Positions 1 to 15,200 of a stretch of 64,000 bases of DNA are shown here, in pieces. The notes under the pieces were generated by a model that ran no database searches, was not told where the DNA came from, and saw only the letters and a list, made by a program, of their open reading frames with translations. Source of the DNA: Acanthochlamys bracteata (lineage: Eukaryota > Streptophyta > Magnoliopsida > Pandanales > Velloziaceae); assembly GCA_019914995.1 (NCBI GenBank), contig CM034131.1, forward strand, positions 2,728,001 to 2,792,000, read 5' to 3'. Made by a program: the position numbers and the translations under genes. The first letter of the stretch is position 1. Each line of letters starts with the position of its first letter.

Positions 1-298
1 GTATTGAAAAACGTGAAATGGGAAATTAAAATGAAGCGTTTGAGAAACACAATCCCAAATGCCCCCTGTTTCGTTTTGCTTACATCAACACTTTATGTAT
101 GTTACATAAATACTTTTTTGCTATGATGGAATGATGCACATGGTAAATTTGTTGTTGGTGTTGTAATTTGACAGTTTATGTTTATCTTGGTTCATAAGCT
201 ACTACTAATTTATTTTTAAAATTGTTTTAATATTTTACATTATTTTTATGTTTTTTTTCTTATTTTGGCATAAAGTTCTCTCTTTTTACATGTGGCAG

Positions 299-3200
299 GA
301 CTTTTGGATGCTAGATTTGAAAACTAATCAGTGGGAGCAAATACTTATAAAAGGCACCCCTAGTGCGCGCTCAGGTCATCGCATGGTAAGTTTTTGATTT
401 TCTATATGGTGAAAATAAATGAAAAGTAGTTTTCTCTTTTCTATGAAAGATTAGAAATCACACTTAGGTCACGAAGCACCAATTAGAGTACAATGATCCA
501 CAAGTTTTAATGAAGCTAAAGATTGATAGCCTTAGTTAACTACACACTTGTATAATGGAGTTGTCTTGATCTTCTGCATATCCTAAAATATTAGAGACAA
601 TAACAATAATAAACTAAGCTTTTATCCCATTTGAGTGGCGGTGGGTACATGAATCCGTTTCTTTCAATTTGATTATAAACCAAATTCAACAAAAGATCTA
701 ATTCATTTAAATCTTTCGCCATCGCTCTAGACCAAATTAATTTTGGTTTACCTTTTTTTTTTTATCTAAAAGTGTTATAATGAAATCACATAGCTTTTAT
801 GGACTGCAATATCTTGAAGTCTATGCGAGACATATCTGAACCACTTAAGTCTATCTTCGCTTAACTTGTCCTCACTCGACGCAATTTTTTCATAGCCGGT
901 TCGAAGCCCTAATAAAGGAGGTTACGGTAGGTTGACAGCCAGTGTATAACTTTGGCAATGCTTAGTAAGTTTTGAGTCATTATTCAAAATAATTTATTAA
1001 CTTTTCTTAAAATGTTTGGAATATGACTTAAGAAAATGAAAGTTGGAAAGAAGATTGGAAGTAATTGATGATGTTGTATTGATATTTTTCAACAGACTCA
1101 AGATTTCAGTGTTTATGTGCTCTTACAATATAGATAACCTTTTTTCATCTTGTATATATTGTATATTAGCCATATCGTTCTCGTTTGTCTTTAGAGAAGC
1201 GAGTCCAGTTGTAGATACATTGTTAGGTCAAAAAGTTCAATTATATTGACTAACCATTTTTCCCTTAAAATAAACTAAAATTTGTGAGTTAACCAATGTG
1301 GTTGTAGTTTTGAAGCATAACTAGTAAAAAGATGATAGTAAGGTTATTCTAGCCGACGAGTTATTTTCGTAATCAGCCTTTATTTTTCAGTTTTAATCTT
1401 TGTTATGTCTCATTCGAAGCCAAGTAAGTGACTCCAATCCTTTGAAATTGACTCCAATCTCAACATAGAGTATTTGAAGTGTTGGGATATAAAATATGGT
1501 CATTTAAGGTACTTTATGAATAAAAGTTATATCTCTGCCTAGTTGTTTAATTTCATTTCCTGTACGCATATTTGACTTTTGTTATAGTACGTATTTCAAA
1601 TTTTTGTTGTGTCACCTGGATCATTCATCCAATCTAAAATGCATCAAATAGGGAAACTAATTAATTTTTTTAGTTATTGCTTTACAGTATGGTTACATAT
1701 AGGACCACTATCAAGTTGAAACCTTTGTTGGTGTCATACTATATAAAGATTACACTTTAGCTATGTGACTCCGATTCGGATAAGGGTGTCGGAAGTACCA
1801 GTGTGTTGGATTCTTCGAGTTGAATAAGTATAGAACATACTAGAGGTGATCCAACGAAGAATACGGGTATTGGGATCCTTTGAGAAACTACAAATAGAAA
1901 ATCTGGATAGATACACGTAATAATTAGTTTGTGCTAGAACTCGTGTTCTAGTGTCTGTGATGCTAACTTTTATAGATAAATGGCTCTATTCTCATAAGAA
2001 GTAAGCCAGAGGCCTGATTAACGAAGTCACTAACATAAGAGATCTTATTTTACTAAACTTCTTACTTTGTGCCCCTTCTTAAAAAATCTGAAAGTTGTCT
2101 GCTTTTGCAAAACCATTCATCTTCTTTACTTCCTCTTTCGTGATCTTTAATCTGCAGTAATCTTCTGTCCCATATTCTCTATAACTAACACTTCTCCATC
2201 TTGATAAATCTTTGCTACAGCTGCCTTTTAAACCTTTATATACCAACGCTCACGTAAAACATAATTCTCAGATTATAGTTAAGGTCATGGTCATGTTGTG
2301 TTGACATGAGTACTCACTATAAAATGGCGTGTCCGAGTGGCAGAGTTCTTTACACTTAAATGTTGGCTAAATATGTTAGCTTTACCATTTACTAGCATAG
2401 AACTTGTGCTACACATTGTTGATTGAATTTAAGGTTTTAAATTAAAATTTTAGGTTATAGAGCAATGGAAATGTAAGTATATTTATAAGGTCTCGAATAT
2501 TCTTTTAAAAATTATTTTTTTCTCTTTTAAAGTTCAATATATATGTTTATACTGTACTTTAGTGTATGTTGTAATCTTTGAAATGGATTTATCATTCAAT
2601 CCTGAAAGAACATTATTTTATCGAGGAATATGTTCGTCATTTTACAAAGACTATATAATATAATATTCATGTCAAATCACATAGGCGTTCTAATATATAC
2701 ATGTAAAAGGGAATCTATAATAATATTTTTCATCTCTATACCAATGAATGGATGTAGGTAAATCTCGTATCAGTAAGTTGTAAGGAATCTTAAGCTTTCA
2801 AAGGCAATTTTTGGTAACTTCGAGTAAGTCCTTGGAGTTAAAACAAATTTTCTATTATAATTTTGTGCATGAGTTGTAATAGATTAAAATGAAAATTTAT
2901 AATGATTGTTACATTTATATTTTTTATTTTTATGGAGATATTGTCATAAGAGGCATTGTTATTCATTTTAATAATTAGAGCAATGAAACTTAAGAACTAA
3001 AATTTTTCTAGTTGACCTAAGAGATATAGTGTCAATTAGTAAGAGCAGATTAATCTAACAATAGTATAGAGACGATATGGAAAACTACATAAATTTACAT
3101 AGAAAAAAAAGGTCACCTTTATTAGGCAACAAGGTGTATCTACCTTTTGGGTGACATCTTTAAAAGAGTTAGAGTGAAGCAAAGCCCATGAAGGAGCAAT

Positions 3201-6200
3201 CGTACTTAAATTTTGAATAAATGAGTTAGCAATTTTTGAAGTCTTTATGATTTTATTTACTTACGTTCTTGTTATTGCATAAAATATTTCTTGCCACTTT
3301 CGTATTTGGAAAAATTTTCATAGCAGATTTGGATATGGTTCTCCGTGTGCTTTTGTTTTATTAATTGGAATTTTCTTTTTCTTTATTTAGAAGAGGAAGA
3401 GCATGCCTACTGTAAATTTCAAGTAGGTCGAGTGGTGTTATTTAAGATTGGCTATTCCAAACCGTTCTTTAAAATAATTAATTTTAGTCAGTTATTTTTA
3501 ATTTTCAAAACCATTATGAGCAATGTGCTATTATTTTTGAAGAAGTTTAATATTAAAAGATTTTGAAAATTTTGAAATGTTTGGAAATGTGTTTGGTGAA
3601 ATGTTTTGAAATTGTTATTAACTATTTCAAAACTTTTTGTTCTTTTGCAAATATTATTTTTTAATTTACTACGTGGAAATTGTAATGATCTAAAGTTGTG
3701 GAAGTTGATAGAATTAGATTTATGGAAGTCGTAAAGTTCTACACTATTAAAAAAATGCACAAGGTGTAAGGATTTTAGAATTGTCATTGACACTTGTTAT
3801 ATTTTGGTAGATTTTATTTTATTTTACTATAATATAAATGTTGTTGCACAACAGTTAATATATGTGCTATTACAAAGCTAGGTAGCTACGAGATGTAACA
3901 TTAAATATACCAGGCTAATAGCAATTACCTAGGACATACTTTATATTTTAGTGCAATAAATGTACATAAACAGGTTACTCGTGTTATTATCTTCCTTGTT
4001 GAGTTTATTTTACTAATAAATAAAACATGGATTTATTTATTGGTTAATAACTTTGCTAAAATATTTGGTTTAAACATCATTATTGTTGCGATTTATTATG
4101 TATCTTTTAACTCGTAAAGTGTACATTAGAATTCTTAAAATGTAATTACTTTCATTTTTTTCTTTTTTTTTTAGGATACTTTTGCTTTGGCCGTTGAATC
4201 TACTTGTGTTTTTTCTCTATTTGTTACAAGATACTTGTCAACACATTCACTTTTATCATAGTATGCTTCTTTGACATTTCTAAGCCAGATTGTGTATGTA
4301 GGTACTTTACAAGCACAAGATCATTGTTTTTGGCGGTTTCTATGATACACTCAGAGAAGTAAGGTCTGTGTTCTAATCATCAATTATTACTTCCCTAAGG
4401 TGTGAGCCAATTTTAATAGAATGAAAGTATTGCTTTAGAAATCATAAATATCTTATTATTGGCTTTTGTTTGTGTTTTTGATAAGATCATTAAGAAGAGA
4501 TGTTTTACTATAACAAGTTTGTAACCCATGCTGTACTTAAATATTTTCGTCAGCTTTTTGTATATCATAAAATAGATACTTGTATTTCATATACTCGCAA
4601 TATAAATGTCTAATTATAAAACAAAATACCAAATGTTAGTTTGCATCTTCAATGAGTGAGTCAATCTTGGACATACAATGACTTATAAGCATGTTTATTG
4701 TTCATCGGAAATTATGTTACTTAGGACTTGAGTACGAGTGTCGGAAATTGGTACGTGTTCGCGTTGGATTTGTCAAGTTAAATAAATCTAAAGCACGGGA
4801 TCCATTTGCTTTAGATATGAGTGTATGATCTTTTTATGAAGTTACACAAAGAAGCTCAACATAAAAGTTTGGAATCATTTTTTACAAAAGCTGATCTTTA
4901 GGCTCAAATTACTAGCAAATGTAATAAGGAGCATTATGTTGCTAATCTTATACCGTAGGCTTTCTCTTCTTCTTTGATCTTTTGTTGAAATCCATCTTCA
5001 CCACTGCCATGTGTTTGATTAATCCTCACCACCACCGCTTTTATACTTATCAAAACCACTCTTCATGTTCACTTCTCATTTGTGTTCAGGCAAAATATAT
5101 AATTGGATTTTCGTGTTAGAGTTGGATCCCAAATCGTGTTCAGAATTGTGTCATTTGCAATGTAAGTTGCAAATTATTAATTCAAACGTTAGATAGATGT
5201 CGTAGGAAGGAAAGCAAAATGTTAAAATAGTCCCACATTTGGTACTTGTTACGTTTTGGTTATACTTTCTCTTGAAAATATCTCAAATCTGATCATACTT
5301 ATAAATTCTAGTGTTCATCATATCCCATAAACATTAAAAATAGGAAAAAGATATCTCATATAATATGATTGATGAGTTATTATAAAATAAATTAGAAGTA
5401 ACTAGAAGGCAATTTTGTTGAGCATGTTGTATCATTGAAACAAGATTCACATGCATAGAAATGATGATTTTGCAAAAATTTAAGTTTGCTTTAAGAAGAC
5501 TCAAGACATATGTAGAAGTGCATCTTAATTTTGTTGTTAGGAATGCATCTTTCATAACATTGTTATTAGAAAGCTTCTACATAATTGTTATTTTGATAAA
5601 GCCTGGTTTTTATATAATTTGGAAATGTGTAATGCATATTATACTCATATAGAGTGTTCTTCTTTTGAAATTCTTTATATCAGTTATATTGGTTTCACGT
5701 GTATTAATATTATTAAATATTTGTATGTTTTATAAAGTTGCGAGTATGAATAACCATCTTAACGAATCATATGTTATAAAAATAAATTGGATCGCTGTCA
5801 TGTTATACCAAAATTTTAGGAGTTTCACCCTAATTTATTAGTGTCGTCACGACGATATAGCAAGAAGTCGGGCTTGTTCCAAAGGAATTGGTTCAACTTA
5901 AATGTAATCCGAGTTAGCAAAATAAAACAAATGATTGCTTGAAAATTGTGTTATGATTTAAAAGTGTTTAAAATAAAATGTGAAGAGTAGTTCTCAAGTT
6001 TAGAATGCAATTGTGTTTAAAATTAGATTTATGAATTCACCACTCGATTTCTTAATCAATATCTCCAATATAAGTGGTGAAGTATGTTATTTATGAAGGT
6101 TTCCTTTCTAACACTTTGGTCTAGCCTTTATATTAAATTTTTAAATATGATGTCTAAGTTTGGCCAACTAAAATCATCTATCACTATTTTATTGTAACTC

Positions 6201-9200
6201 TTGGTTTAGTTAACTAGAAATGCATTAAGATTCGCTAAATAAAAATTCAAACGGTCGTAATAACCTCGGTCAAGAAGGTGCTAACTGTAATTTTTTGTTT
6301 GAAGATCTTATATCATATTCCGATTGGTCCTCCCAAACGTAATAAATCAAATAACTCATATCTAACTCATTAAGTTGATCAAGCACGACAATTTAATATT
6401 CAAATTTCTGTCAATTTAAAAATAAAAACTTCACAATCAATCGAACATCAAGCCATAATATACTTAAGATTAAAAAATATATTTAAATCTCAAACTCAAA
6501 ATGAAATGAAATTAGTTATTCGTGTTCATCTTAACACAATGCAAAAGAGAAGAATATAAAGATAATGGTCGGACTGTCACCGTTTACATCTTCTTTCTTT
6601 TCCAATCTCTTTCTCTCTCTATGCTGCTTCTATTGTTGCTTTTGCTCTATTGATCGCTGTTGTTTTTAAAAGAAGAAGAAGAAGAAGAAGCTGAATAAAT
6701 TAAAAGAAGAAGATCCAGGACGAGGAGAAGAGAGAGAAGGGGATGACTGCGACTTCATGCAGCAAGGAAAAGAAGAGAAAAAGAAAAGAAGGAAAGAGAA
6801 ATACGGGAGGAAGAAAGAAGAAGAAAGAAGGGGATGTGGCTGCAAGCGCAGCTATTGATGAGGACAAGCCGAAGCTTGCGGTTGCAAAATATCTCCTTAC
6901 TTCTCTTCTTCTTCATCTTTTATAATGCTTCTTTGAATTGTAACGTAGGGCCACTACTATTTGAGAATGCCATATTTAGGTCCCTAATCGACATGTCAGC
7001 ACCGTTTTCTGCGAACCTTCTCAAGATGCATAGTCTTCTCCTCAAGCGCATCATGGCTCAATTCTCACTGATTTTCTTCCTTTTCCTGAAGATTCACAAA
7101 TATAAGGCAATTTAGCTCATAGGAATGGAAAGCTAGCATTTATATAATAGAGAAAAGATGCTAAAAGCGCATATAATTATACGCTTACAATATCATGCTA
7201 TAGTTCAATTCTAAGTTGTTGAAGTCCTTTAGCCTTAATCCTTTTAAGCCCTCATTGGGACATATTGGTAGTGTAAAATATTCTAACTTACTTTTTTTTT
7301 CCTTTATATTCTTTGTAATAATCTAATGCATGTCTAATGTAGTATTTGTTTTTCAAATTTTTGTTCCATTTATTGGTTAAAAACATACTTTCTCAAGTTT
7401 TACAGCATCACTATATAGTTTCTAACTTCTGTTTTATTTATTGGTCAAGATATCCTTTCTCAAGTTTTACATCATTATTATATTTATATAATTCCTCTAT
7501 TCAGTATGGCTTCATTATTTTGGTGATATCCAACTCTGGAGCTTAAAAGTTTGGGATGATTAATAAACTAGTTTTTTTTAACTTTCATTTTGGTGTAAAG
7601 CCCATTGATCACTATACTCAAGCAAAATGTTTGTTGTCATCTTCTACTTTCATATTGTTCACTTTTGTCCTGTACAATATAAGTACATACTAGAATTCAT
7701 CTTCACCGTTAGTAATGAGATGGCACCTTGAACTGTTAAGTGCTGACATCAAACTGTCCAAAGCACAAAACATATAATTTTAACCAATAACAAAATTATA
7801 GGTCCCACCCAATCTTTTAAAAAATGGAAGTACTCTTAACATGTGCTCAACCATCTTGAAACTCATTTATGAAGGAGCACTGCCATCACTAATCAAGCAC
7901 CAACGAAGTTTTCCATTATCAGTGTCGGCCATATTTGTGTGAAAATAGCTTAAATATCCTTAACATAGATCTTGCTGACATGCTCCCCCTCGTTGACGTC
8001 AATGCCTATAGGCTCCTTGGTGAAATGCTTGGACTATGTGATGCTGATTACTCAGTTGCTACTTCTTTGATATTTGCATTATCTTTGCTGAAACATGACA
8101 GGTTGTTAGGGAATCAAGACTTCCTTTTTTTTTTTTTTTTTTTTTGAAGAGGGATTTAGTCGCTGTTTAATGTGATCGTTCCTCCGCTGGAGAGGTACTC
8201 GCTGGAATCACATGTCATGGTGGGTTTGACCATTAATATGCAGACTTATATTGCTTGGCAGTCCATCAAACTAGAGATTGTGGTCTTGGGTTTGACTAAC
8301 ACCATATTAACATTTTAAAATTGACATCCTCGTTGGCTAATTAAGATAACCTCTATCCTCAAAAGAAAAACTTTCCTTTATTATAGGCCTACATGTAAGA
8401 TAAGGATGATGAACTTGTAACACAGTACCTCTGTAGTTTCTACTGCTGGATTGCCTAAGATTCTGCTGGTCAAGCAATTTTTTTGCAAAGCAATTCGCGA
8501 ATATAGAATTACAATGAAGCCCAAGAGATACAGTAGAACGTAGAACTTTGGTAGCTTTGCTTCAAGATGTATTCAGTATTCTCATAAACACTTCACAAGG
8601 TGTTTCGATGATGTAAATTCTCCGCAGCATGAAGTGCTTAAATAACATGGTAAACTCTATCCACTCTTAAAATGTCTCATGAAATACTTTGCGCAGATTG
8701 CAGAAGGATAACTCTCTTTTAAGAATTACGTGCGTATTTGTTCAGTATACTTGAATTTTCTTTTTCTTAAAAGAAGTGGTTATTTGAACTCTGAATTATC
8801 ACCTGCTTTTTGCCAGAGATTTTCGAGCCTTGCGTATTTTAGAATTTATGGATTTGTCAATTTTCTGTCACATCTAAGAATTTTTTTTTCCTTAACTAAT
8901 CAGAATGAATAGATGTTAGAAGATGTATAGCTTGTGGTCCATTCAAGCCCATAGAGATAGAATGTATGTGCTTCCAGGTGAATTGATGTTGTTTTTCCTT
9001 GTTTAAGTACTGTGTCATCCCATTATTATATTGGGGCCTAACACCATCAGCTGCTTTTCAAGAATAGCTTGGTACCTTCTATCTATATATACTGAATTTG
9101 ACTTTCTCGACTTCTTAGATTGGAATAGTGGCTTCTTAAACTGATGAATAAGAAAGACAGGGACCTGTTTTCCTGCTTTCAAATGAGGATCATTATTGGA

Positions 9201-12200
9201 ACTCTGACATCATTAAACTAGCTGCAGAATAGATAACCCAACCTTGTTTTAGTACAGTTTGAAAGAAATATGTGATTTAATCTAATCCAAATGTGTGCAT
9301 GTACCTCTACTTTTTTTCAATTTCTAACATAATTAGATACAGAGATCCTTCATAGGTTTGCCAATTCTGATTTTAAGAATTGTGCTCTATGGTTGTGTTA
9401 AAATTTTGGTCTTTCTGTTTTAGGTACTACAATGATCTCCATATCTTTGATCTCGATCTCTTTAAGGTGATGGTGGACTACACCCCTGTGCTTTTACCTG
9501 TATTAGTTTTAACTTAACTATATTAAATGATGTTATATGTCCTTTTGCAGTGGCAAGAAATAAAGCCAAGGACTGGATCTTTGTGGCCAAGCCCAAGGAG
9601 TGGTTTTCAGCTTTTTGTCTTCCAAGATGAGGTGAGGCTACACTCTTGTTTTTATCTAGCATTTTGAGTAGTGAATACTATACAACTACTTCTGAGAGAT
9701 AAGAATGCTTTCGACATATTGGTTGTCATGTTTCTATCTTTTAGGTCATCTTATAACTGGCACTATAAGGACAATTATTATTGCTCTTAGATGTGATACA
9801 AGTTCTACTAGAAGCTGCTGATATCATAAGCAGGATGCAATTAAAAGAACTTCAAAGATTAGGTATTGTGGGTTGAGCATCAAGCAGTCGTAATAGAGAC
9901 ATGGGATTAACCCAGGAGCTATATCTCTTAGTCCAAAGCTATGAAGGTGATAAGTTTAAACAAATTTTTAGAGGAAATAATGGAACTTGAAGTGATCCTT
10001 TTCTTTAGTCACAATCCAAAAGGACGTGATTGCATTTAACTCAATCTTATCATAACTTGATTTTGTGGAAAGCAGGTAACAAGGATGGCATCAGCCTACT
10101 TGTCTACAGTCTACATCTAGTGCTTGCCCTCATAAGATCATGAGCTTGTTAACCTATGTTCCATATGGATCTGCTCAATAAGGGGTGTTGCTATGTATCA
10201 TGGCTTGCCTAACACTTAGGGGTTTCTTACAGTCAATCTGAGTTGAATACTTTATTTATGAGATAGATACCTTAGAAGTAGAAGAATCTGGGATTAATGG
10301 AACAAGGTTGGTGGTCCCTCTTATCACAGGCTACGAACAGCAATCTCAGTAACTGAATTTAGTGATGTCTTGGAATGTAAAACAATATGTGAACTTGACC
10401 ACCCTACATTAAAAGTCTATAGTGCATGTTCATCTTCACGCAAGCACTAGCTTTTCACACCTATGCTAGTATTCTTACTTGCCTCTCTAGTTACTGTAAA
10501 TATTCATGCTATGTTCAATGATCTATATACCGTCTAACTGAGTCACTTTTATCTCTAGGTATTTTTGTATGGTGGTTATTCGAAGGAAATAACATCTGAT
10601 AAACCTGGCTCGGAGAAGGGGATTGTTCACTCTGACATGTGGTCTCTCGATCCACGCACTTGGGAATGGAACAAGGTTATTTGTTATATCATATTTCTTT
10701 CTTTTTTCTGTACCTTTCAACTTAATTAGTGATTTGATATTTCAAAGGAGCTTCATGCCTACATTGAGTGTTACTTTATCTATATGCTTATATATCCCAA
10801 GGATAGATGTTTTCGGAATGTGGTGATTTTCCTAAAGCATCAATGTCGGGTGACTCTGTTATACTTAATCAGCACCTTATTAGTATGTGGTCATACACTC
10901 ATACCTAGTGATGCATATCCTTAACGGATTTTTATTTTTTAGGGGCTTCTGGTGGATTTTCATTTATCCTGCTAAAAAAGTAAAATTGCTGCTCTGGAAG
11001 TAGACTTTGGTGCAATATTGTTATTATGGCGCTATTATGTCAAGTTTCTGTGTCAAAACGCCAAATTCGACCCAAGAGAAAAACTTGTCTACACAGATTC
11101 CTCAATATTTTTTGTCTACACAGATTCCTCAATATTTTTTCTTATTTAACTGAATCATTTTTAAATGTGGTTACAATTATGGAGTTCTCCTCTTAATTCT
11201 ATTTGTACTTGGCTAAATAGGTTAAAAAAGGTGGGATGCCTCCTGGTCCTCGAGCTGGTTTCTCGATGGGTGTCCATAAAAAGCGGGCGGTGCTGTTTGG
11301 AGGGTGTGTGGATATGGAAGTGGAAGGTTAGCATGAGCTTTGATTGTTTATTAAGTTCTTTTATTTAGCTTCCGGCATGGTATAATTTAAGGATCAATTT
11401 AAGCATATGGTAGGCTCGGAGATTAAATTAAGATTTTGCACAAGGATGTTGAGAACAGAAAGAACAGAGCTAAGTAATTTCATCAAACTACTACATGGAC
11501 ACACCATTTACTGTAAGCTACTAAATTGTTGGTGTTTTATGAGTTACTAATCTATTCTTATGGCTGGTTTTGTTACTTGTTTAACTGTGTTTCTTTGCTC
11601 CTTGGTACTTGAAGGTATCTTGTTTTCTTATATGTTCTTTCCCTTGATAGTTGAAGTTTATAGATGTAATCAAATGGATATAATATGCTTTGAAAACTGA
11701 AATAAGATTTTGATTTTAGATAAGGTTGTCATCTTAAGTTGCAGGTTGGGGTTAGAAAATTATATCTGACATGCGACTTGTAATTTGTCTAAGGATAGGA
11801 TACTTCTTACCTAATATTGACTTTCATGACATAAGTAATACAAGTATCACAAAGGTTTCTCCCTAGTTAGGCTTTGTTTGGTAGTGGCGTAGTGCTGTAG
11901 CTTATTAAAAGCTCTTGCGAAAAGCTGCTATTAAAAGTTGCTGTTATAAAGTTGTCATCAAACTGCTACTTACCTGAGACTTCACCTAAGAGTTATCAAA
12001 ATTCATCCTTGCTAAAGTAATTCTGAAGAAGTTTAAAATATTAGACACGACGGAAATGGACACTTACAATAAAATTTTTCTAATTATACTATTTTGGTAA
12101 TATTTTTTAATAGTTAAAGGAAAATCTTGTAACTATTACTTTGACATAATTACTTAAATATTTAAACTGTATTATGTTATATTTTTATCAGTAATTGTTG

Positions 12201-15200
12201 ACTTTATTTGGGAGTATGTTAAAAGTTCGAATGAAATATGTTAAAGGTGGACTTATTAACTTTTGAGAATATATAATGGGTAGTTTTGTCACATCAGTTA
12301 TCAAAAGCATAGTAGTTCTTACCCCAGAACAGGCATTTAGAAGCACCTAAAAGAATTTAGTTTCTTCTAGCCCTCAGACACCAAAATAACTTCTGAAAAA
12401 GTTAGCAGAAGCAATCACAATAAGCACTAGCAAAGCAAAGCCTTAATAGTGGCAAAATAACCTAATAACGCTTGTGGCATTTATCTTATTTATCTATTGC
12501 ATGGGAATTTCTCGTAATTATACTAGAAGTAGAAAATCTTCATTTGTAAAGAATGTTTGGAGAAGGTTTTAATACTTAACTGCCTCTTTGTAAGTTCATC
12601 GCAAAGTAGGCAATTCCAGTTTGATAAAGTTACTAGTTGGTATGGGTTTTGCTTCTAGTTCGTAACGTTAATAATTTGTCTTTTGAGTTATTTGGAAGTT
12701 CTTGAATGTGTATCACGAGCACAGCAATACTAAATTTGTGCATTTTCATCAATTTCTTTTTTCATTTTTCTTTTGTGGATATAATTTGAAGGGCTACTTG
12801 TGCGTATTAAAAATTCGTAGACCTTATATATCCACTTACATCTTTGCAGGTGATGTACTCATGAGCTTATTCATGAATGAGCTTTACGGTTTCCAATTAG
12901 ATTACTGGCGTTGGTACGTTTTTAGTCTCATTCTTTTAGTAAATAAATCGGATTCTCTTCTGTTTCATGTTATAGTGTTTTTTTGTATATGTGTTATCAG
13001 TTTCAGTCAGGTTTTGCAGTCAAACATGTTTTAAGCCCTTACTCCTTGTTGTGTTGTTTGACATAACCCTTAAAGAGCTATTTTGCATACACTCTAAATT
13101 CTAATACACAATGAGCTCCAAACCACGTCCATAAATCTATTTACTCAAGATTTACGAGCCATTTACTATAGATCTAAATGACTCTAGTCCTCTCTTTTTA
13201 ACAGTTGCATAAGTCTCCTTACCATGTCATACCTATTCTTGTTTTTGCTTATCTCTTACTTCTTCATCCTTATTCAATCTCTTCTCTCCATTTTATACAT
13301 TTGTTTCGAAACATTACCAAATGTCCTGGACATTGTATAAGAATCAAGCAAACTTCTAGCGAGACACAGCTAATGATAACTTTCATAACACAAAGTTTCT
13401 AGCAATTCCATATATATTTTTTGGGAAGGATCTAAAGCAAGCTTTGAACTTTATAAGAACTTGTTATTTCCTAGGCTTAGGTGCTAATTGCTAAATTTTC
13501 CAAAACAAGGTATCGTGTTGAACTCTTCTTTTATTCATATTTATGTTTGTCCTTTCTGATTATATTTTAGGTACCCTCTGGAGTTGCGGAAGGATAAAGC
13601 TACTAAAGATAAGGTCTTTTGTTGCTTCTCACTAATATTCTTACAACTTCTTAAATGCGTGTAATCTATACATGAATGAAATCCTTCTGGTTGCTTTTGG
13701 ATATCACAATGGACATTTTAACCAAAGATGTGCTTTCTTTTCTCTTCACAATTTTCCTTTTAAGAAAGTACAGTAAGAGAACTTTTTGTTTTCAGTTCTT
13801 TGACTGTTCAACTGTTTATCATGCTTTGGTAAAATTTTCATTGTGTCTGATTTAAGTGTTGTTCCTGTTGCTGTTTGACAGTCCAAAATCATGAAGAAAG
13901 CTAATCTTCCAAATGATTTGGGTTCCACTAAGGATAGTGCAGATGATTTTGATATGTCTATTGAAGACGATGAGGATGAAATTATGGACTATGATGCATC
14001 TACTGAAGAGCACAATATCCTAGGAGTTTCTGATTCCATGACAAAGAACCTTTCCCTTGGAAGAGTGGCTTCATCTAAGATACCTGACGTCAAAGTGCAA
14101 GAGCTTGTTGTTGATGCTGAAGCTCAAGCCTCTAGTTCAGATGTTTGTAGTAACACCCTTAACCAAATAATCTATTTTGTGTACTTTTTTCCTCAGTTGT
14201 GGTGTTTAGATTCTTCTTTCTAACTTGTTTCCTCTTTTCCTTTTAGGCAGTGAAGCCATGTGGCCGTATTAACGCGTGCATGGTCATCGCAAGGGACACA
14301 CTATACCTCTATGGAGGCATGATGGAAATAAGGGATCAAGAAATAACACTTGATGATCTCCATTCACTTAATCTTAGTAAACTAGATGAGTGGAAGTGCC
14401 TAATTCGGGTTTGTTACATTTCCCTTTCTTTGTGCTGCTGCATGATCGAACTTCTTTCTGTGGGTTTGTGCTTAATACTTGCAAATATTATACTGCTCAA
14501 TTCTATTTCTTATGAAAATCGCAGTATAAGGACATTATCCTCTCAGCTGAGATTTATTTTTAGTTATTTAACTTTTTTTCTTTGTATATAAAATCTGCAT
14601 ATTAGCAAAGAAAATACAGGTATGTATATTTTGCAATTATTTGTTTTTTCTCTTCTGCCATAGGCTTTACCATCCCCTCGCTTATTGTTTGAGTAGAGTT
14701 AGCTTCTAGCAATATGCTCTTTTTATTGAACTTTAATACCTGTTGGTCCAATTCCTAACTTCATTTGAGAGCAAGTTTCCAAGTTTTGTTATTAAATAAT
14801 GGATCACTGTTTGAACTAGGAGCATAGACTTAAATGGATGTTATCTTTTTGTTAATTTATATCTTTTCTATTCAGGCTTCTGAATCTGAGTGGGTTGAAG
14901 CATCTGAGGATGATGAGGATGAAACAGAAGATGAAGAAAGCAATGAAGGTGATAGCGATGAGACAGAGGATGATGATGATGATGATGGCAATGAGGTGAC
15001 TCACTCTGTCCCAATACGCATTTGTGCTATCTGAAGTATATACTGATTCACCCGCATCCCATGCTACGGCCACCTTGACATTATTCTATTTGTGTACTTA
15101 GTAATGCATTACCCTAATGGACAGAGCTTAAACTAATAGTGAATGAGTTCTTGTTTCTAGTAGTGAATATAATGATAAATCTTTTAAGGGAATCAAACGA

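Larger units (their letters stand above)
4364..9423 (+). other. 5.1-kb intron of the kelch gene
   Basis: The largest visible intron, between exons that meet inside an Arg codon (AG|G). It contains the second copy of the divergent repeat near 4715, a GAA-rich segment and short basic ORF at 6670-6925, a 68-bp tandem duplication near 7350-7485 and a poly-T run near 8125. I see no further kelch exon in it, and the protein reads straight across the splice. Confidence 0.7.

Noticed and set aside
2330..2410. tRNA-Leu-like start (GTGTCCGAGTGG)
   Set aside because: Only the first words resemble a tRNA. No matching acceptor stem or T-loop follows.
7935..8147. 70-residue ORF in a kelch intron
   Set aside because: No ATG at the start, ends in poly-Phe from a T-run, and no family match.
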